64,000 nt of DNA from Acd1 sp049973945 (GCA_049973945.1 JBMFJH010000006.1:21876-85875), one strand, 5' to 3'; positions 32,978 to 41,610 are shown, counted from the stretch's first letter. Notes: generated by a model not told the origin, from the letters alone. Numbers and translations: made by a program.

Positions 32978-33292
32978 ATGGGAATAGACCCCAACTACAG
33001 GACGTCGAGGCCGGTGGCGGGAGACCACAACGGCCATAAGGTCTACGGCCCAGTAGAGCCCCCGGCTAAGCTGGGAATCCACGGAACCATCGTCGGCGTC
33101 GACTTCGACATATGCATAGCCGACGGGGCCTGCATAAACGCGTGCCCGGTCAACGTATTCCAGTGGTTCGAGACTCCTGGCCACCCGGCCTCAGAGAAGA
33201 AGGCAGACCCAGTGAACGAGCAGGCCTGCATATTCTGTATGGCCTGCGTCAACGTGTGCCCGGTGGCCGCGATAGACGTAAAGCCGCCTTGA
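32978..33292 (+). CDS. fdx: Zinc-containing 7Fe ferredoxin
   Basis: 104 residues, the length of Sulfolobus zinc ferredoxin. CIADGACINACPVNVFQW has Asp in place of the second cysteine and would hold a [3Fe-4S] cluster; CIFCMACVNVCP holds a [4Fe-4S] cluster. The N-terminal extension with His at about 17, 20 and 35 plus an Asp provides the zinc site seen in Sulfolobus. It is the electron acceptor of pyruvate:ferredoxin oxidoreductase, whose genes start 104 bp downstream on the same strand with their own promoter. Confidence 0.93.
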   Translation: MGIDPNYRTSRPVAGDHNGHKVYGPVEPPAKLGIHGTIVGVDFDICIADGACINACPVNVFQWFETPGHPASEKKADPVNEQACIFCMACVNVCPVAAIDVKPP

Positions 33293-33359
33293 GGAACTAC
33301 TTTTTGAACTATTTCCTGTTAACTCGGTTCACGAACATTTAGTAAGGAGATTAATCTTC

Positions 33360-33369
33360 ACAATATTTA
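33360..33369 (+). promoter_or_regulatory. TATA box of the por operon
   Basis: ACAATATTTAG-type element about 30 bp upstream of ATG 33397. It resembles the ferredoxin TATA (AAATATTTAG), which may reflect similar expression. Confidence 0.5.
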
Positions 33370-33396
33370 GTCGAGTTTCGGAATTTCTGTAAAACC

Positions 33397-33942
33397 ATGT
33401 TGGAAGAAATTTCTCTTTTCGGGAGAGGCGGCCAGGGGGTAGTAACGGCCGGCGAGCTCCTGGTTTCGGCTGCCGTTAAGGACGGGCTTTACGGCCAATC
33501 CATACCGTTTTACGGGGGAGAAAGGAGGGGGGCACCAGTGAGGAGTGACGTGAGAATATCAGACCAGCCGATTTACATGCACAGACGGACGTACAACCCC
33601 GACATCGTAGCGGTCTTTGACCCCAGCCTACTCGAAATCATGAAGGTGACAGAGGGGCTAAAGGAGGATGGAATAGTCCTGGTGAACAGCAAGCAAAACG
33701 TGAAGGTTTGGAAGAACACTTACGTAGTGGACGCGACTGACATTGCTAAGGAGTTAGGTCTCGTGATCGCCGGCTGGCCAGTAGTTAACACGGCTATGGC
33801 AGGAGCTTTGGTCAACCTGCTCAAGACGGTCAAGCTGGACGCGCTTATCGAGGCGATCAAGGAGACTTTCCCGGGTAAGCTGGGAGATCTCAACGTGGAG
33901 TCCGCAAAATTAGGCTACGAGAAGGTGAGGAGGGTTGATTGA
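33397..33942 (+). CDS. porC: Pyruvate:ferredoxin oxidoreductase gamma subunit
   Basis: 181 residues. LFGRGGQGVVTAGELLVSAA is the gamma-subunit glycine-rich signature, and YGGERRGAPVRSDVRIS the following conserved stretch. In the enzyme it helps hold coenzyme A. The last bases overlap porD by 8 nt. The four-gene set C-D-A-B follows the usual archaeal order. Confidence 0.9.
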   Translation: MLEEISLFGRGGQGVVTAGELLVSAAVKDGLYGQSIPFYGGERRGAPVRSDVRISDQPIYMHRRTYNPDIVAVFDPSLLEIMKVTEGLKEDGIVLVNSKQNVKVWKNTYVVDATDIAKELGLVIAGWPVVNTAMAGALVNLLKTVKLDALIEAIKETFPGKLGDLNVESAKLGYEKVRRVD

Positions 33943-34204
33943 GCTTCCTGAGTACTCTGTTCCAATCGCCAGGCCCAAGGTGGGGTCAGCTGGTAAGACT
34001 GGATATTGGAGGACTAGTAAGCCGGTCATAGACTATCAGAAGTGCACAAAGTGTAGGCTCTGCGTGATTTACTGCGTCGAGAACACTATCGACCTAATGC
34101 CAGACATGTACCCCAGGATAGATTACGACTACTGTAAGGGGTGCGGAGTCTGTTCCACAGTGTGTCCTCACGAGGCAATCACGATGGTACCTGAGGTGAA
34201 GTGA
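33935..34204 (+). CDS. porD: Pyruvate:ferredoxin oxidoreductase delta subunit, 2x[4Fe-4S]
   Basis: 89 residues from TTG 33935. Two ferredoxin motifs: CTKCRLCVIYC, followed by Val instead of the usual Pro, and CKGCGVCSTVCP. The subunit relays electrons from the beta-subunit cluster to external ferredoxin. One nt separates it from porA. Confidence 0.9.
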   Translation: MIELPEYSVPIARPKVGSAGKTGYWRTSKPVIDYQKCTKCRLCVIYCVENTIDLMPDMYPRIDYDYCKGCGVCSTVCPHEAITMVPEVK

Positions 34205-34205
34205 G

Positions 34206-35360
34206 GTGCAAAAGGCCAGGAAAGTCTTGGCTTTGGTAGGGAACCACGCAGTGGCATACGCCGTAAAGCAAGCGAAGCCGCAAGTCCTCGCGGTGTTCCC
34301 GATAACGCCACAAACTACGATGCTCGAGAAATTAGCGGAATACATAGCTAAGGGGGAACTGAACGCGGAGTTGGTCAAGATTGAGAGCGAGCACTCGGCG
34401 ATGGCCACCGTTTTCGGCGCGGCCGTCGCGGGGGCAAGGGTCTTCACCGCGACGTCGTCCCAAGGCCTCCTCTACATGACCGAGATGATCTATTGGACGG
34501 GGGGCGCTAGGGTTCCCCTGGTCGCCGCGATCGCTACAAGGGCAATTGCCGCCCCCTGGTCTATCCTCGACGACCACCACGACTTCCTCAGCAAGAGGGA
34601 CGCTATCTGGGTAATGATGATGGCCGAAAACGTTCAGGAGGCCTACGACCTGACGCTCATGGCGTACAGGATCTCCGAGCACCCCAACCTCCTGCTCCCT
34701 GTGATGATGGGCTTCGACGGCTTCATCCTGACGCACACGATGGAGAGGCTGGAAGTCCTCAGCGACGAGGAGGTCGACGAGTTCCTTCCGCCCAGGAAGT
34801 TCAACCTGATAGACTTCGACGATCCCGTCGCTGTAGGCCAGGTCGCCGACGCCAGCGAGTACATCAAGTACAGGTACTCCGCCAAGAAGGCAATGGAGCA
34901 AGCGAAGTCGGTGGTAGAGGAAGTGGCGAGGGAGTACTCCAAGCTGACCGGCAGGGAAGTCCCTGGCTTAGTGGAGTGCTTCCAGTGCGAGGATTCAGAC
35001 TACGCGATAGTAGCGATGGGGGCTTGGTCTGGAGACGCTAAGGCCGCGGTGCTCAGGCTGAGGAAGGAAGGGATCAAGGCCGGCTTGTTGAGGATTAAGA
35101 CGTTCAGGCCTTTCCCAAGGGAGGAAGTCAGGAAGTACCTCTCCGAGAAGAAGGCGGTCTTGGTCATGGACAGGGCGTACTCGTACGGTTCAGACGGCAT
35201 CCTCAGCCTAGAGGTTAAGGGGGCCATGTACGGACTTCAAGTCCCAGTTCACGACTTCGTCGCAGGACTGGGCGGACAGGACGTGAGGCCCCACTTCATA
35301 GAGGACGTCGTGAAGAAGCTACACGAGGGGACTCTCCCGGAGGAGGTGTGGCTAGTATGA
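34206..35360 (+). CDS. porA: Pyruvate:ferredoxin oxidoreductase alpha subunit
   Basis: 384 residues from GTG 34206. VFPITPQTTMLEKLAEYI and ELVKIESEHSAMATVFGAAV contain the Thr and Glu that contact pyruvate and thiamine diphosphate; the C-terminal segment has KTFRPFPREEVRKYL. Pairs with PorB to form the active site. The enzyme reversibly makes acetyl-CoA and reduced ferredoxin from pyruvate; 2-oxoglutarate or 2-oxoisovalerate specificity cannot be excluded from sequence alone. Confidence 0.9.
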   Translation: MQKARKVLALVGNHAVAYAVKQAKPQVLAVFPITPQTTMLEKLAEYIAKGELNAELVKIESEHSAMATVFGAAVAGARVFTATSSQGLLYMTEMIYWTGGARVPLVAAIATRAIAAPWSILDDHHDFLSKRDAIWVMMMAENVQEAYDLTLMAYRISEHPNLLLPVMMGFDGFILTHTMERLEVLSDEEVDEFLPPRKFNLIDFDDPVAVGQVADASEYIKYRYSAKKAMEQAKSVVEEVAREYSKLTGREVPGLVECFQCEDSDYAIVAMGAWSGDAKAAVLRLRKEGIKAGLLRIKTFRPFPREEVRKYLSEKKAVLVMDRAYSYGSDGILSLEVKGAMYGLQVPVHDFVAGLGGQDVRPHFIEDVVKKLHEGTLPEEVWLV

Positions 35361-36247
35361 CCGAGACCCTGAGGCTCGAGACCCCCAGGTTCTTGAGGGG
35401 AAACGCGGCCTGCCCTGGCTGTCCCATACCCAAGGAGCTGGACACCCTCATCAGCATCATGGGGAGGAAGACGGTTCTCGTCGTTCCTGCCTCCTGCACC
35501 TCGGTGATCCTCGGCGACACTAGGGGGACTCCCTCCATGGTTCCCGTAGTCCACAGCGCTATGGCGGCCAGCGCTGCTATTGCTTCCGGAATAGAGAGGG
35601 CGCTGAGGGCGAGGGGGGAGAAGGACTATAACGTGGTAGTGTGGGCGGGCGACGGCGCTACTGGCGACATAGGGTTCACGACATTAAGCGGGGCCGCGGA
35701 GAGGAACGAGAACATCCTGTACGTCTGCTACGACAACGAGGCCTTCATGAACACTGGAATCCAGAGGTCGTCGTTGACGCCTTACGGAGCGTGGACGACC
35801 ACGACGCCGGAGGGCAAGAGGGAGTTCAAGAAGCCGCTGCCGCTAGTCATGATGCAGCACAAGATCCCCTATGTCGCCACCGCGTCGGTAGGTTACATTT
35901 TCGATTACGAGCAGAAGCTCCAGAAAGCTAAGGGCATAAGGGGGTTCCGCTACATCCACCTGCTCTCTCCGTGCCCGCCAGGCTGGAGGTACGACTCCTC
36001 CCTGACGATTGAGGTGGCCAAGCTCGCCGTAGACACAGGGATATGGCCTCTCTTCGAAGTGGAGAACGGCGAGTTCAGGCTAACTAGCGTGAGCAAGACC
36101 CACTTGGACAAGTCGAGGAGGAAGCCCGTCGAGGCCTACTTGAAGCTACAGGGGAGGTTCAAGAACCTGACCCACGAGCAGGTAGAGGAAATCCAGAGGA
36201 TGGTCGACGAAATGTGGGAAGAGATTAAAGCTTTAGTCAGGAAATGA
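35357..36247 (+). CDS. porB: Pyruvate:ferredoxin oxidoreductase beta subunit (ThDP-binding)
   Basis: 296 residues from ATG 35357, eight bases after AGGAGGTG; GTG 35348 is the other possible start. WAGDGATGDIGFTTLSGAAE and CYDNEAFMNTGIQRS form the thiamine diphosphate-Mg motif. Cysteines in ACPGCPIP, SCTSVI and SPCPPGW are the four ligands of the beta-subunit [4Fe-4S] cluster. The gene overlaps the porA stop (ATGA). Confidence 0.92.
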   Translation: MTETLRLETPRFLRGNAACPGCPIPKELDTLISIMGRKTVLVVPASCTSVILGDTRGTPSMVPVVHSAMAASAAIASGIERALRARGEKDYNVVVWAGDGATGDIGFTTLSGAAERNENILYVCYDNEAFMNTGIQRSSLTPYGAWTTTTPEGKREFKKPLPLVMMQHKIPYVATASVGYIFDYEQKLQKAKGIRGFRYIHLLSPCPPGWRYDSSLTIEVAKLAVDTGIWPLFEVENGEFRLTSVSKTHLDKSRRKPVEAYLKLQGRFKNLTHEQVEEIQRMVDEMWEEIKALVRK

Positions 36248-36263
36248 AGGCTCTTGATTAGCT

Positions 36264-37028
36264 CTACCTGGTCAAAGCTCTCAGTATCCTGGCCTCGAGG
36301 CTTCGGTAGAACTTCGTCCTTAAGATCCCCTTAAACGGCGAATAGAATACCCTGAGCTTGATGAGGCTTAGGAACATGAGGACCGTGACCTTAAGCAATC
36401 TACTCGATATCTTGCTCCCGGCCTCGTCGTTCTCGTACTCGACTTCGACCTGAGCTATCTTGTATCCTCTCTTCTTGAAGGCGTAGATCAGGTTCACGTC
36501 TATGAGGTAATCGTTGATTATTAACTCAGGGAGTACCTCTTTGCCTTTATCTGAGTCAAGAACCTTTGCGCCGCTCTGGAAGTCCCTTATCGTGACTAAC
36601 GAGGGGAAGAAGAGCTTTGTTAGTAGCTTAAAGCTATGATGAAGGAACTTCCTAGCGAAGCTCTGGTTCTTAAACTTCCTCACTGTAATGACTAGATCCG
36701 CATCTAAGTACACTAAATCCCTCAGGTACTCCGGCTTAACCGGCAAGTCCGCGTCTATAAGTATGATCCTCGTTCCTCGACTCGTTAATTCCAGGCCCTT
36801 CTTTATCGCCCCTCCCTTGCCGAGCCTTTGGCTGGCCTCGAACACCTCGACCTTCTCGAACTGCCTCGCTATTAGGGGCGTCCTATCGTTGCCCTCGAAC
36901 ACCACTCTAACTTTATTAACGAAGGGTAGTACTATTAGCGCGCTTAAGGTTCTTGCAATCCTTTTCTCCTCGTTGTACGCGGGAATTACAACTTCGACTT
37001 CGCTAATATAGCTGAGCCTGCTCGTCAA
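36264..37028 (-). CDS. GT2-family glycosyltransferase (dolichyl-phosphate sugar synthase-like)
   Basis: 254 residues from TTG 37028. VEVVIPAYNEEKRIARTL begins a GT-A fold, LGKGGAIKKGL is the nucleotide-sugar loop and IILIDADLP the DxD motif. The C-terminal part has no extra membrane helices, only one hydrophobic patch (LLKVTVLMFLSLIKLRVF). It most likely transfers a sugar to a polyprenyl phosphate for glycoprotein or glycolipid synthesis. It converges with porB, 16 bp away. Confidence 0.82.
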   Translation of the reverse strand: MTSRLSYISEVEVVIPAYNEEKRIARTLSALIVLPFVNKVRVVFEGNDRTPLIARQFEKVEVFEASQRLGKGGAIKKGLELTSRGTRIILIDADLPVKPEYLRDLVYLDADLVITVRKFKNQSFARKFLHHSFKLLTKLFFPSLVTIRDFQSGAKVLDSDKGKEVLPELIINDYLIDVNLIYAFKKRGYKIAQVEVEYENDEAGSKISSRLLKVTVLMFLSLIKLRVFYSPFKGILRTKFYRSLEARILRALTR

Positions 37029-37142
37029 TTCACGGCTCCCTTACTATTTCGATTAATTTTAAGTCTTTATATTCCTTTTCCCGAACGTACCGTAAGGTCG
37101 GAGGAGCGTTGTGACGGTCAAAAAGACGTGAGAAGACCATCA

Positions 37143-37149
37143 GTATTAC
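37143..37149. promoter_or_regulatory. GTAATAC-core site between two minus-strand genes
   Basis: GTATTAC at 37143-37149 lies just past the end of the 37157 gene and 115 bp upstream of the glycosyltransferase start. It is one of five intergenic copies of this core in the window. No palindromic arms beyond the core on one side. Confidence 0.2.
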
Positions 37150-37156
37150 GCCAAGG

Positions 37157-38251
37157 TCAAGCCATGACGTATTGAATGGTTTTCCTCAGCCACTCGGGCT
37201 TCTCTCCTTGGAAAAGCCTCTCGAACAAGGTTACGTACTCCCTCACGTCCTCCCCCCTCATTTTCCCTATTACACTCCTCAACAAAGCAGCGTTCCAAAA
37301 CTCGCGAGAGTCCTTTTCTGCCAACGACGCCAGCCGTGCGAACTGCGTTGGGAAGGATTTCAACTTCATTAAAGCCTCCAAGGACATCAGGTGGTAGACC
37401 TTTTCCTCGACTATCCTCTTTATCAAGGCGAGGACGATCGCTTCTCTCATCGTTAAGGGAACGTCCGAGCTCGTCGCGTAGTTGACAACTACGTCTATTT
37501 CATAGGAAGTTAATTTTGGCATCCTCTCGAGTATTCTGGGCAACCAGACCGCTATCGCCGTTATCCCCTTTGAGGCCAATTTGATCGCTTCAGCATAGCT
37601 CTCCGTCCTTTCTACGGCTTCGACGAACAGAGGGATGAGGGGGGACAGGCACGGGTCGTAAAGTTCAGCGAACGCCTTGACCGCGGTCTGGGATTCGCCT
37701 TCTAAGGCCGAGGCGAACTTCTCGAAGAGTCGCTCGCAGGTCAGGACGTTCATACACTTTGCCCTTTTCATGAGCTCTAGCACGCTCTCGATTACGAAGT
37801 CGTCTCTCAGGTTGAAGACAAGGGGCTCAATTAGGTCGATGGCTTCCGCGAGCGTTTCCTTATCCTCGACGTTCAAGTAAAGCAAGGCCTCTTGCACAAC
37901 CCTTAGGTTGTGGCTCTCTAACAGCCTCAGCGCGTATCTTTGTGCATCCTCGAACCTCGCTATGTATCTTAGCGCTCCTATGGCCCCAGGTGAGTCCTTC
38001 TCAGACTCTAAGAGCCTTATTGACTCCCTCTCTAGCCCCCTGACGTGAGTCAAAGCGAGTGCCAGCCCTTTTATCTCAGGGTCTGAAGAGACGACGTAAG
38101 CGGAGAAATCACAGCCGTTCTTAGCGGAGGCCTCCTCTAGGTACGACAAGGAAGGGGAGAGCAGCCAAAACCTTGGGTTATCGAAAGCTTCCGCTATAGT
38201 CCTGCAGTCGAGGTTGCTCTGTCCTTCTATGACTTGTCGCTCTGTAAGCAT
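37157..38251 (-). CDS. All-helical HEAT-like repeat protein, unknown
   Basis: 364 residues, no membrane segment. It consists almost wholly of amphipathic helices of about 15-20 residues, for example YALRLLESHNLRVVQEALLY and AVKAFAELYDPCLSPLIPLF, in the pairwise pattern of HEAT/ARM-type solenoids. No catalytic motif seen. Three to five cysteines are spread through it. Probably a scaffold or binding protein. Upstream are two A/T-rich TATA candidates (38282-38293 and 38389-38400) and an array of palindromes, so its expression appears tightly controlled. Confidence 0.6.
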   Translation of the reverse strand: MLTERQVIEGQSNLDCRTIAEAFDNPRFWLLSPSLSYLEEASAKNGCDFSAYVVSSDPEIKGLALALTHVRGLERESIRLLESEKDSPGAIGALRYIARFEDAQRYALRLLESHNLRVVQEALLYLNVEDKETLAEAIDLIEPLVFNLRDDFVIESVLELMKRAKCMNVLTCERLFEKFASALEGESQTAVKAFAELYDPCLSPLIPLFVEAVERTESYAEAIKLASKGITAIAVWLPRILERMPKLTSYEIDVVVNYATSSDVPLTMREAIVLALIKRIVEEKVYHLMSLEALMKLKSFPTQFARLASLAEKDSREFWNAALLRSVIGKMRGEDVREYVTLFERLFQGEKPEWLRKTIQYVMA

Positions 38252-38298
38252 AACGGTCGAGTTCGAAAGACAAAGAATCTGTATTTAAAAAGTCCTCA

Positions 38299-38322
38299 GG
38301 TGATGTGTGTACATTTCACCTC
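38299..38322. promoter_or_regulatory. 24-bp imperfect palindrome AGGTGA-N12-TCACCT
   Basis: Perfect 6-bp arms with a partly symmetrical centre (TGTGTACA). It lies just upstream of the proximal TATA candidate TTTTTAAATAC (minus strand, 38283-38293) of the 37157 gene. On minus-strand RNA it could form a hairpin followed by a run of five T. Confidence 0.45.
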
Positions 38323-38332
38323 TCCGCGTGCT

Positions 38333-38377
38333 ACGGTATTCTCCTTGGTAATACCGTCAACAGGGCTCCGTATTACG
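38333..38377. repeat. Cluster of overlapping inverted repeats with GTAATAC cores
   Basis: Contains ACGGTATT (38333-38340) with AATACCGT (38350-38357), the short palindromes GGTAATACC (38347-38355) and CGTATTACG (38369-38377) whose centres are 22 bp apart, about two helical turns. On minus-strand RNA the middle element can pair with either neighbour. Either a row of operator sites or mutually exclusive RNA hairpins. Confidence 0.5.
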
Positions 38378-38388
38378 TCCTTGTATAC

Positions 38389-38400
38389 TAAAATATTTAT
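38389..38400 (-). promoter_or_regulatory. TATA candidate upstream of the inverted-repeat cluster
   Basis: Minus strand ATAAATATTTTA. It is a strong TATA-like element about 140 bp upstream of the 37157 gene start and about 15 bp from the end of the next minus-strand gene. Initiation there would make a leader or small RNA spanning the inverted repeats. Confidence 0.4.
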
Positions 38401-38414
38401 ATGACTTTTGTGTT

Positions 38415-38873
38415 TCACGTCCTCTTTCTGCCTTTCACGAAGCCTATCACGGTCAGTACAACGCCGACGATGAAAACGATGAACCCAAGGATGACGATGA
38501 GGGTTATGCCTATGAGTGAGTACGTGAACAGAGATATCAGTACGGTCGCGTTCGTGGAGCCTGGGTTCTCCAGGGTCAGCGTGACGTTAGGACCCTGGGG
38601 AACTACTATGACCGTTTTCAAGCCTCTCGCCGGGTCCTCAGTGGAGTTCACAACGGCCTGGCCTGACACCTTGTAAACGATTGGAGTAGTGATGTTGTAG
38701 GACACACCAAGGGCTTCGTTTTGAGGGATCTGGACGGTGTAAGTTCCGTGAGGCTGAACGGTGACTGCTGTGGTGCTAGACATTATAGTGTTACCGAGGT
38801 ACAGGAGCGACCCTGTCCCCATAGCTAGACCGATTAGGAGGAGAACCAAGCCGATCTTAGTGAGAACGCGCAT
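38415..38873 (-). CDS. Two-helix membrane protein with extracytoplasmic beta domain, unknown
   Basis: 152 residues from ATG 38873 (GTG 38885 is the alternative). Hydrophobic helices at about 7-28 and 118-145 enclose a Val/Thr-rich domain of about 85 residues containing several N-x-S/T sequons (SYNITTP, VNSTED, PNVTLT). The C-terminus is KGRKRT. Topology therefore places the domain outside. No family recognised. It lies between the inverted-repeat cluster and a large secreted repeat protein on the same strand. Confidence 0.6.
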   Translation of the reverse strand: MRVLTKIGLVLLLIGLAMGTGSLLYLGNTIMSSTTAVTVQPHGTYTVQIPQNEALGVSYNITTPIVYKVSGQAVVNSTEDPARGLKTVIVVPQGPNVTLTLENPGSTNATVLISLFTYSLIGITLIVILGFIVFIVGVVLTVIGFVKGRKRT

Positions 38874-39005
38874 GTCTTGTTGCACTCTTGCTCTCGGCCT
38901 TAATTATATAAGTTATGTCGAAACGGTTGAACACACATACAAGAGCAAAATTTGGGATGATTGGAGTGCAGCCGCCTGACTCGTGATGACCCTGATCCAG
39001 GATGA

Positions 39006-41588
39006 TCAACTGCGCTTCTTCCTTCTAGCCCTGCCCAAGAGGGTTATTACGACGATAGAACCGACTGTGGTGCCGATCAGGCCGTAAACGTACGGCGGCT
39101 CGAGTATTAACTGTCCCAGACTGGGCAACACCTGGACGTAAATTGTCACCGACTTCTCGAACGGGTAAAGGGACTGGGTCTGGTTCCACGTCGCGATGAG
39201 GGACAGCGGTAGCCTCCCGGTCGGTACGTTGCTGGCCACGTCTACGATGAAAGTCACGTTCGCCGTCGCTCCGGGCGGTAGGTCTCCCACGAAGTATTTA
39301 GAGGCCGTGAGCCCCATGAGGGGGTTAGTCGAGCTCACGTGAGGGTAGATGTAGTCGTTGGGACCGAGCGTAATGAGTAAGTTCTTCGCAGTGACGTTGC
39401 CTACATTCTTTACCTCGATCGTTATAGGCACTCCCGATGCTCCTGTAGTAAGGGACTTGGTATGCACCGCAACGACTTTTAGCTGCGCCTCAGGGTCTAT
39501 CGTGACGTTAAAGGTCTTAGTTACGCTCCCACCGTCGTAGGAAATGACGAAAGTCACCGGAAAAGTTCCTGGTAGGGTGCTGTCTGGGACTGTTACGGTG
39601 AAGCTCACGTTCATTGGCTTCCCTGGTGGGACAGCTCCAAGCTGTACAGTCCTTTGGCCAACGACCTGGAGGGGCGTAACAACAGTAACGTTGGCGTTAT
39701 ACGCATAACCTCCGCCGTAGTTCGTGATTAATAAGATCAGTCTAGCCAACGGATATCCCTGGAACAGCTGAGGTGGGTAGGTGAACATGTTCATCGAGAT
39801 CTTGGGGCCGTAGACTATCACTGGAACCGACAGAGTAACGTTGTAGTTGTAATTGGTCACGGTCACCTGGATCTGGTATGTTCCAGGCGTAGCGTTAGGG
39901 TAAACGCTGGCGTAAATCGTGGCCTCGCCGTAGAGTCCAGCCGGAATAGGTCCTATGCCGACAACGGTTTGCGAGAACGTGAACGGGTATTGCGGGTTGC
40001 GGAGGTAAATGGTTACGTTGTTCATAGGGACTGTACCGAGGTTCCTGACGACGAACGTTAGGGGAACGTTTGTCTGTCCTGGGGATGCAGTGAGGGGTGA
40101 CGATGGGGTACCCCACAGGGCCTGGACTTGAACGCCCTGGTAGCCGGTCACAGGAACCCTTAAGACTATTTCCTGAGCGTTGTGGTCGAAAAAGGTTAGC
40201 GTTGCGGGGACGGAGATAACGCCCTGTGGAGTCTTAGGCGACACAGAAGCAATGACGGTGAACTGTACAGGTACTCCTGGCGGTAACGAGCCGAGAGTGA
40301 CAGACCTCTGATAGAACGTAATGTAACTCGTGTTGTATAAGAGCAGGGTCGCGTTCGTTATCGTTGCCGTTCCCGCGTTGATAAGAACTACCGTTAACGG
40401 GTAATAAGTGACGCCTGGAGCGACTTGAATCGGATTACTGGGCGTCCCCCAAAAGGCCTGAGAGGTTACCTGAGCGTACCCTACGACCGCCACTTGCATG
40501 ACTGTGTTCACCTTCAGTCCATCGTTGAAGTAAACGGTTACTGGTACGTTATAGACTCCTGGCTTGACACTCGAGTTGACTGAAGCCAACAAGGTTTGGT
40601 AGTTCACTCCTCCTGCGGGAACCACGCCCACCGGCACTGGGTTCGTCGCCGGGACTATCACGTCGTTCTTAGCTATCGAAACGCTTACGTTGAGGAGCGT
40701 CGATGTCCCCATATTCCTCACCACTATCGTCAATGGCACGTTCTGTTGCCCAGGCATGACGACTACAGGACTGTTAGGGCTACCCCATACTGTCGTGACG
40801 GCGACAGAGGTTATCCCAGAGATCGGCACAGACACTACGAAGTTCGCAACTCTCCCGTTATTGTAGTAGACTTGGACGGGTATTTTGACGACTCCAGTAG
40901 GCGCATTCATGCTCACTTGGGCGTAAAGCACGGCTTGCGCTGGGGTGCCGACGGGCAAAGTCCCTAGATAAGAACTAGAAGTCAGGAAACTCACGTAGGT
41001 CGTGTTCTGTGCCCTGATACTGACGTTATAGGCGGGCGAACTCCCTTCGTTCACGAGGATTAAGGTGAGAGGCACGTTAGTAGAGCCTGGACTCACGACG
41101 AGAGGGCTAGACGGAGAGCCCCAGACTGCTGACACTACGAAGTCCGCGTATCCTAGGACGAGTACAGGCACGGAAACGTACTGGACTTGTGGGTAGGGTT
41201 GTCCGTTCAAGTAATAGATGACCTCGAGGGTGACGTTGTCGAATCCTATCGGGGCCCGGGAGGAAACGTTAAAGAAGAACACAGTCCTGTTGAACCACGA
41301 CCCTGCCTTGAGTTCGGGCAAATATATCGATTGGTAGAACGAGGGGACGAAGTAAGGCGAAGAGACCGGGTATATCGTCACGTTGTATACAGTGACTAGA
41401 CTCGTTATGTTGAACTGGACGGGAACTAAGGTCTGTCCTGGCGAGACGACGTTGACTCTAGGGTGAGCGAGGACGACGAAGGGGGAATTGGAGGCAACGG
41501 TGTTCAGGGACTCGACTGGGAGTAGAAATAGTGGCAACATTAGGAAAATTATTACGATCAATGAAATCGATATATCTTTTCTGCCCAT
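39006..41588 (-). CDS. Large secreted, membrane-anchored beta-repeat protein (COG1361-like)
   Basis: 860 residues from ATG 41588, where a signal sequence begins (MGRKDISISLIVIIFLMLPL); a TATA box is 27 bp upstream. The body has about seven beta-sandwich repeats of 95-105 residues. Four are close copies carrying an AVWGSPSSPLVVSPGSTNVP-like motif, then PLTLILVNEG-type strands (VWGSPNSP, FWGTPSNP, LWGTPSSP). More divergent ones flank them. Many N-glycosylation sequons occur. A C-terminal helix (LIGTTVGSIVVITLLG) and RARRKKRS anchor it. It resembles CARDB or NEW3-type adhesion or transport-associated proteins. Partner unknown. Confidence 0.75.
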   Translation of the reverse strand: MGRKDISISLIVIIFLMLPLFLLPVESLNTVASNSPFVVLAHPRVNVVSPGQTLVPVQFNITSLVTVYNVTIYPVSSPYFVPSFYQSIYLPELKAGSWFNRTVFFFNVSSRAPIGFDNVTLEVIYYLNGQPYPQVQYVSVPVLVLGYADFVVSAVWGSPSSPLVVSPGSTNVPLTLILVNEGSSPAYNVSIRAQNTTYVSFLTSSSYLGTLPVGTPAQAVLYAQVSMNAPTGVVKIPVQVYYNNGRVANFVVSVPISGITSVAVTTVWGSPNSPVVVMPGQQNVPLTIVVRNMGTSTLLNVSVSIAKNDVIVPATNPVPVGVVPAGGVNYQTLLASVNSSVKPGVYNVPVTVYFNDGLKVNTVMQVAVVGYAQVTSQAFWGTPSNPIQVAPGVTYYPLTVVLINAGTATITNATLLLYNTSYITFYQRSVTLGSLPPGVPVQFTVIASVSPKTPQGVISVPATLTFFDHNAQEIVLRVPVTGYQGVQVQALWGTPSSPLTASPGQTNVPLTFVVRNLGTVPMNNVTIYLRNPQYPFTFSQTVVGIGPIPAGLYGEATIYASVYPNATPGTYQIQVTVTNYNYNVTLSVPVIVYGPKISMNMFTYPPQLFQGYPLARLILLITNYGGGYAYNANVTVVTPLQVVGQRTVQLGAVPPGKPMNVSFTVTVPDSTLPGTFPVTFVISYDGGSVTKTFNVTIDPEAQLKVVAVHTKSLTTGASGVPITIEVKNVGNVTAKNLLITLGPNDYIYPHVSSTNPLMGLTASKYFVGDLPPGATANVTFIVDVASNVPTGRLPLSLIATWNQTQSLYPFEKSVTIYVQVLPSLGQLILEPPYVYGLIGTTVGSIVVITLLGRARRKKRS

Positions 41589-41610
41589 AGACAAAAACGG
41601 TAGAGGTTCA

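Noticed and set aside
38957..39005. C/D-like arrangement with 12-nt spacings
   Set aside because: The inner boxes are canonical but both terminal boxes are degenerate, the reverse of real C/D RNAs.
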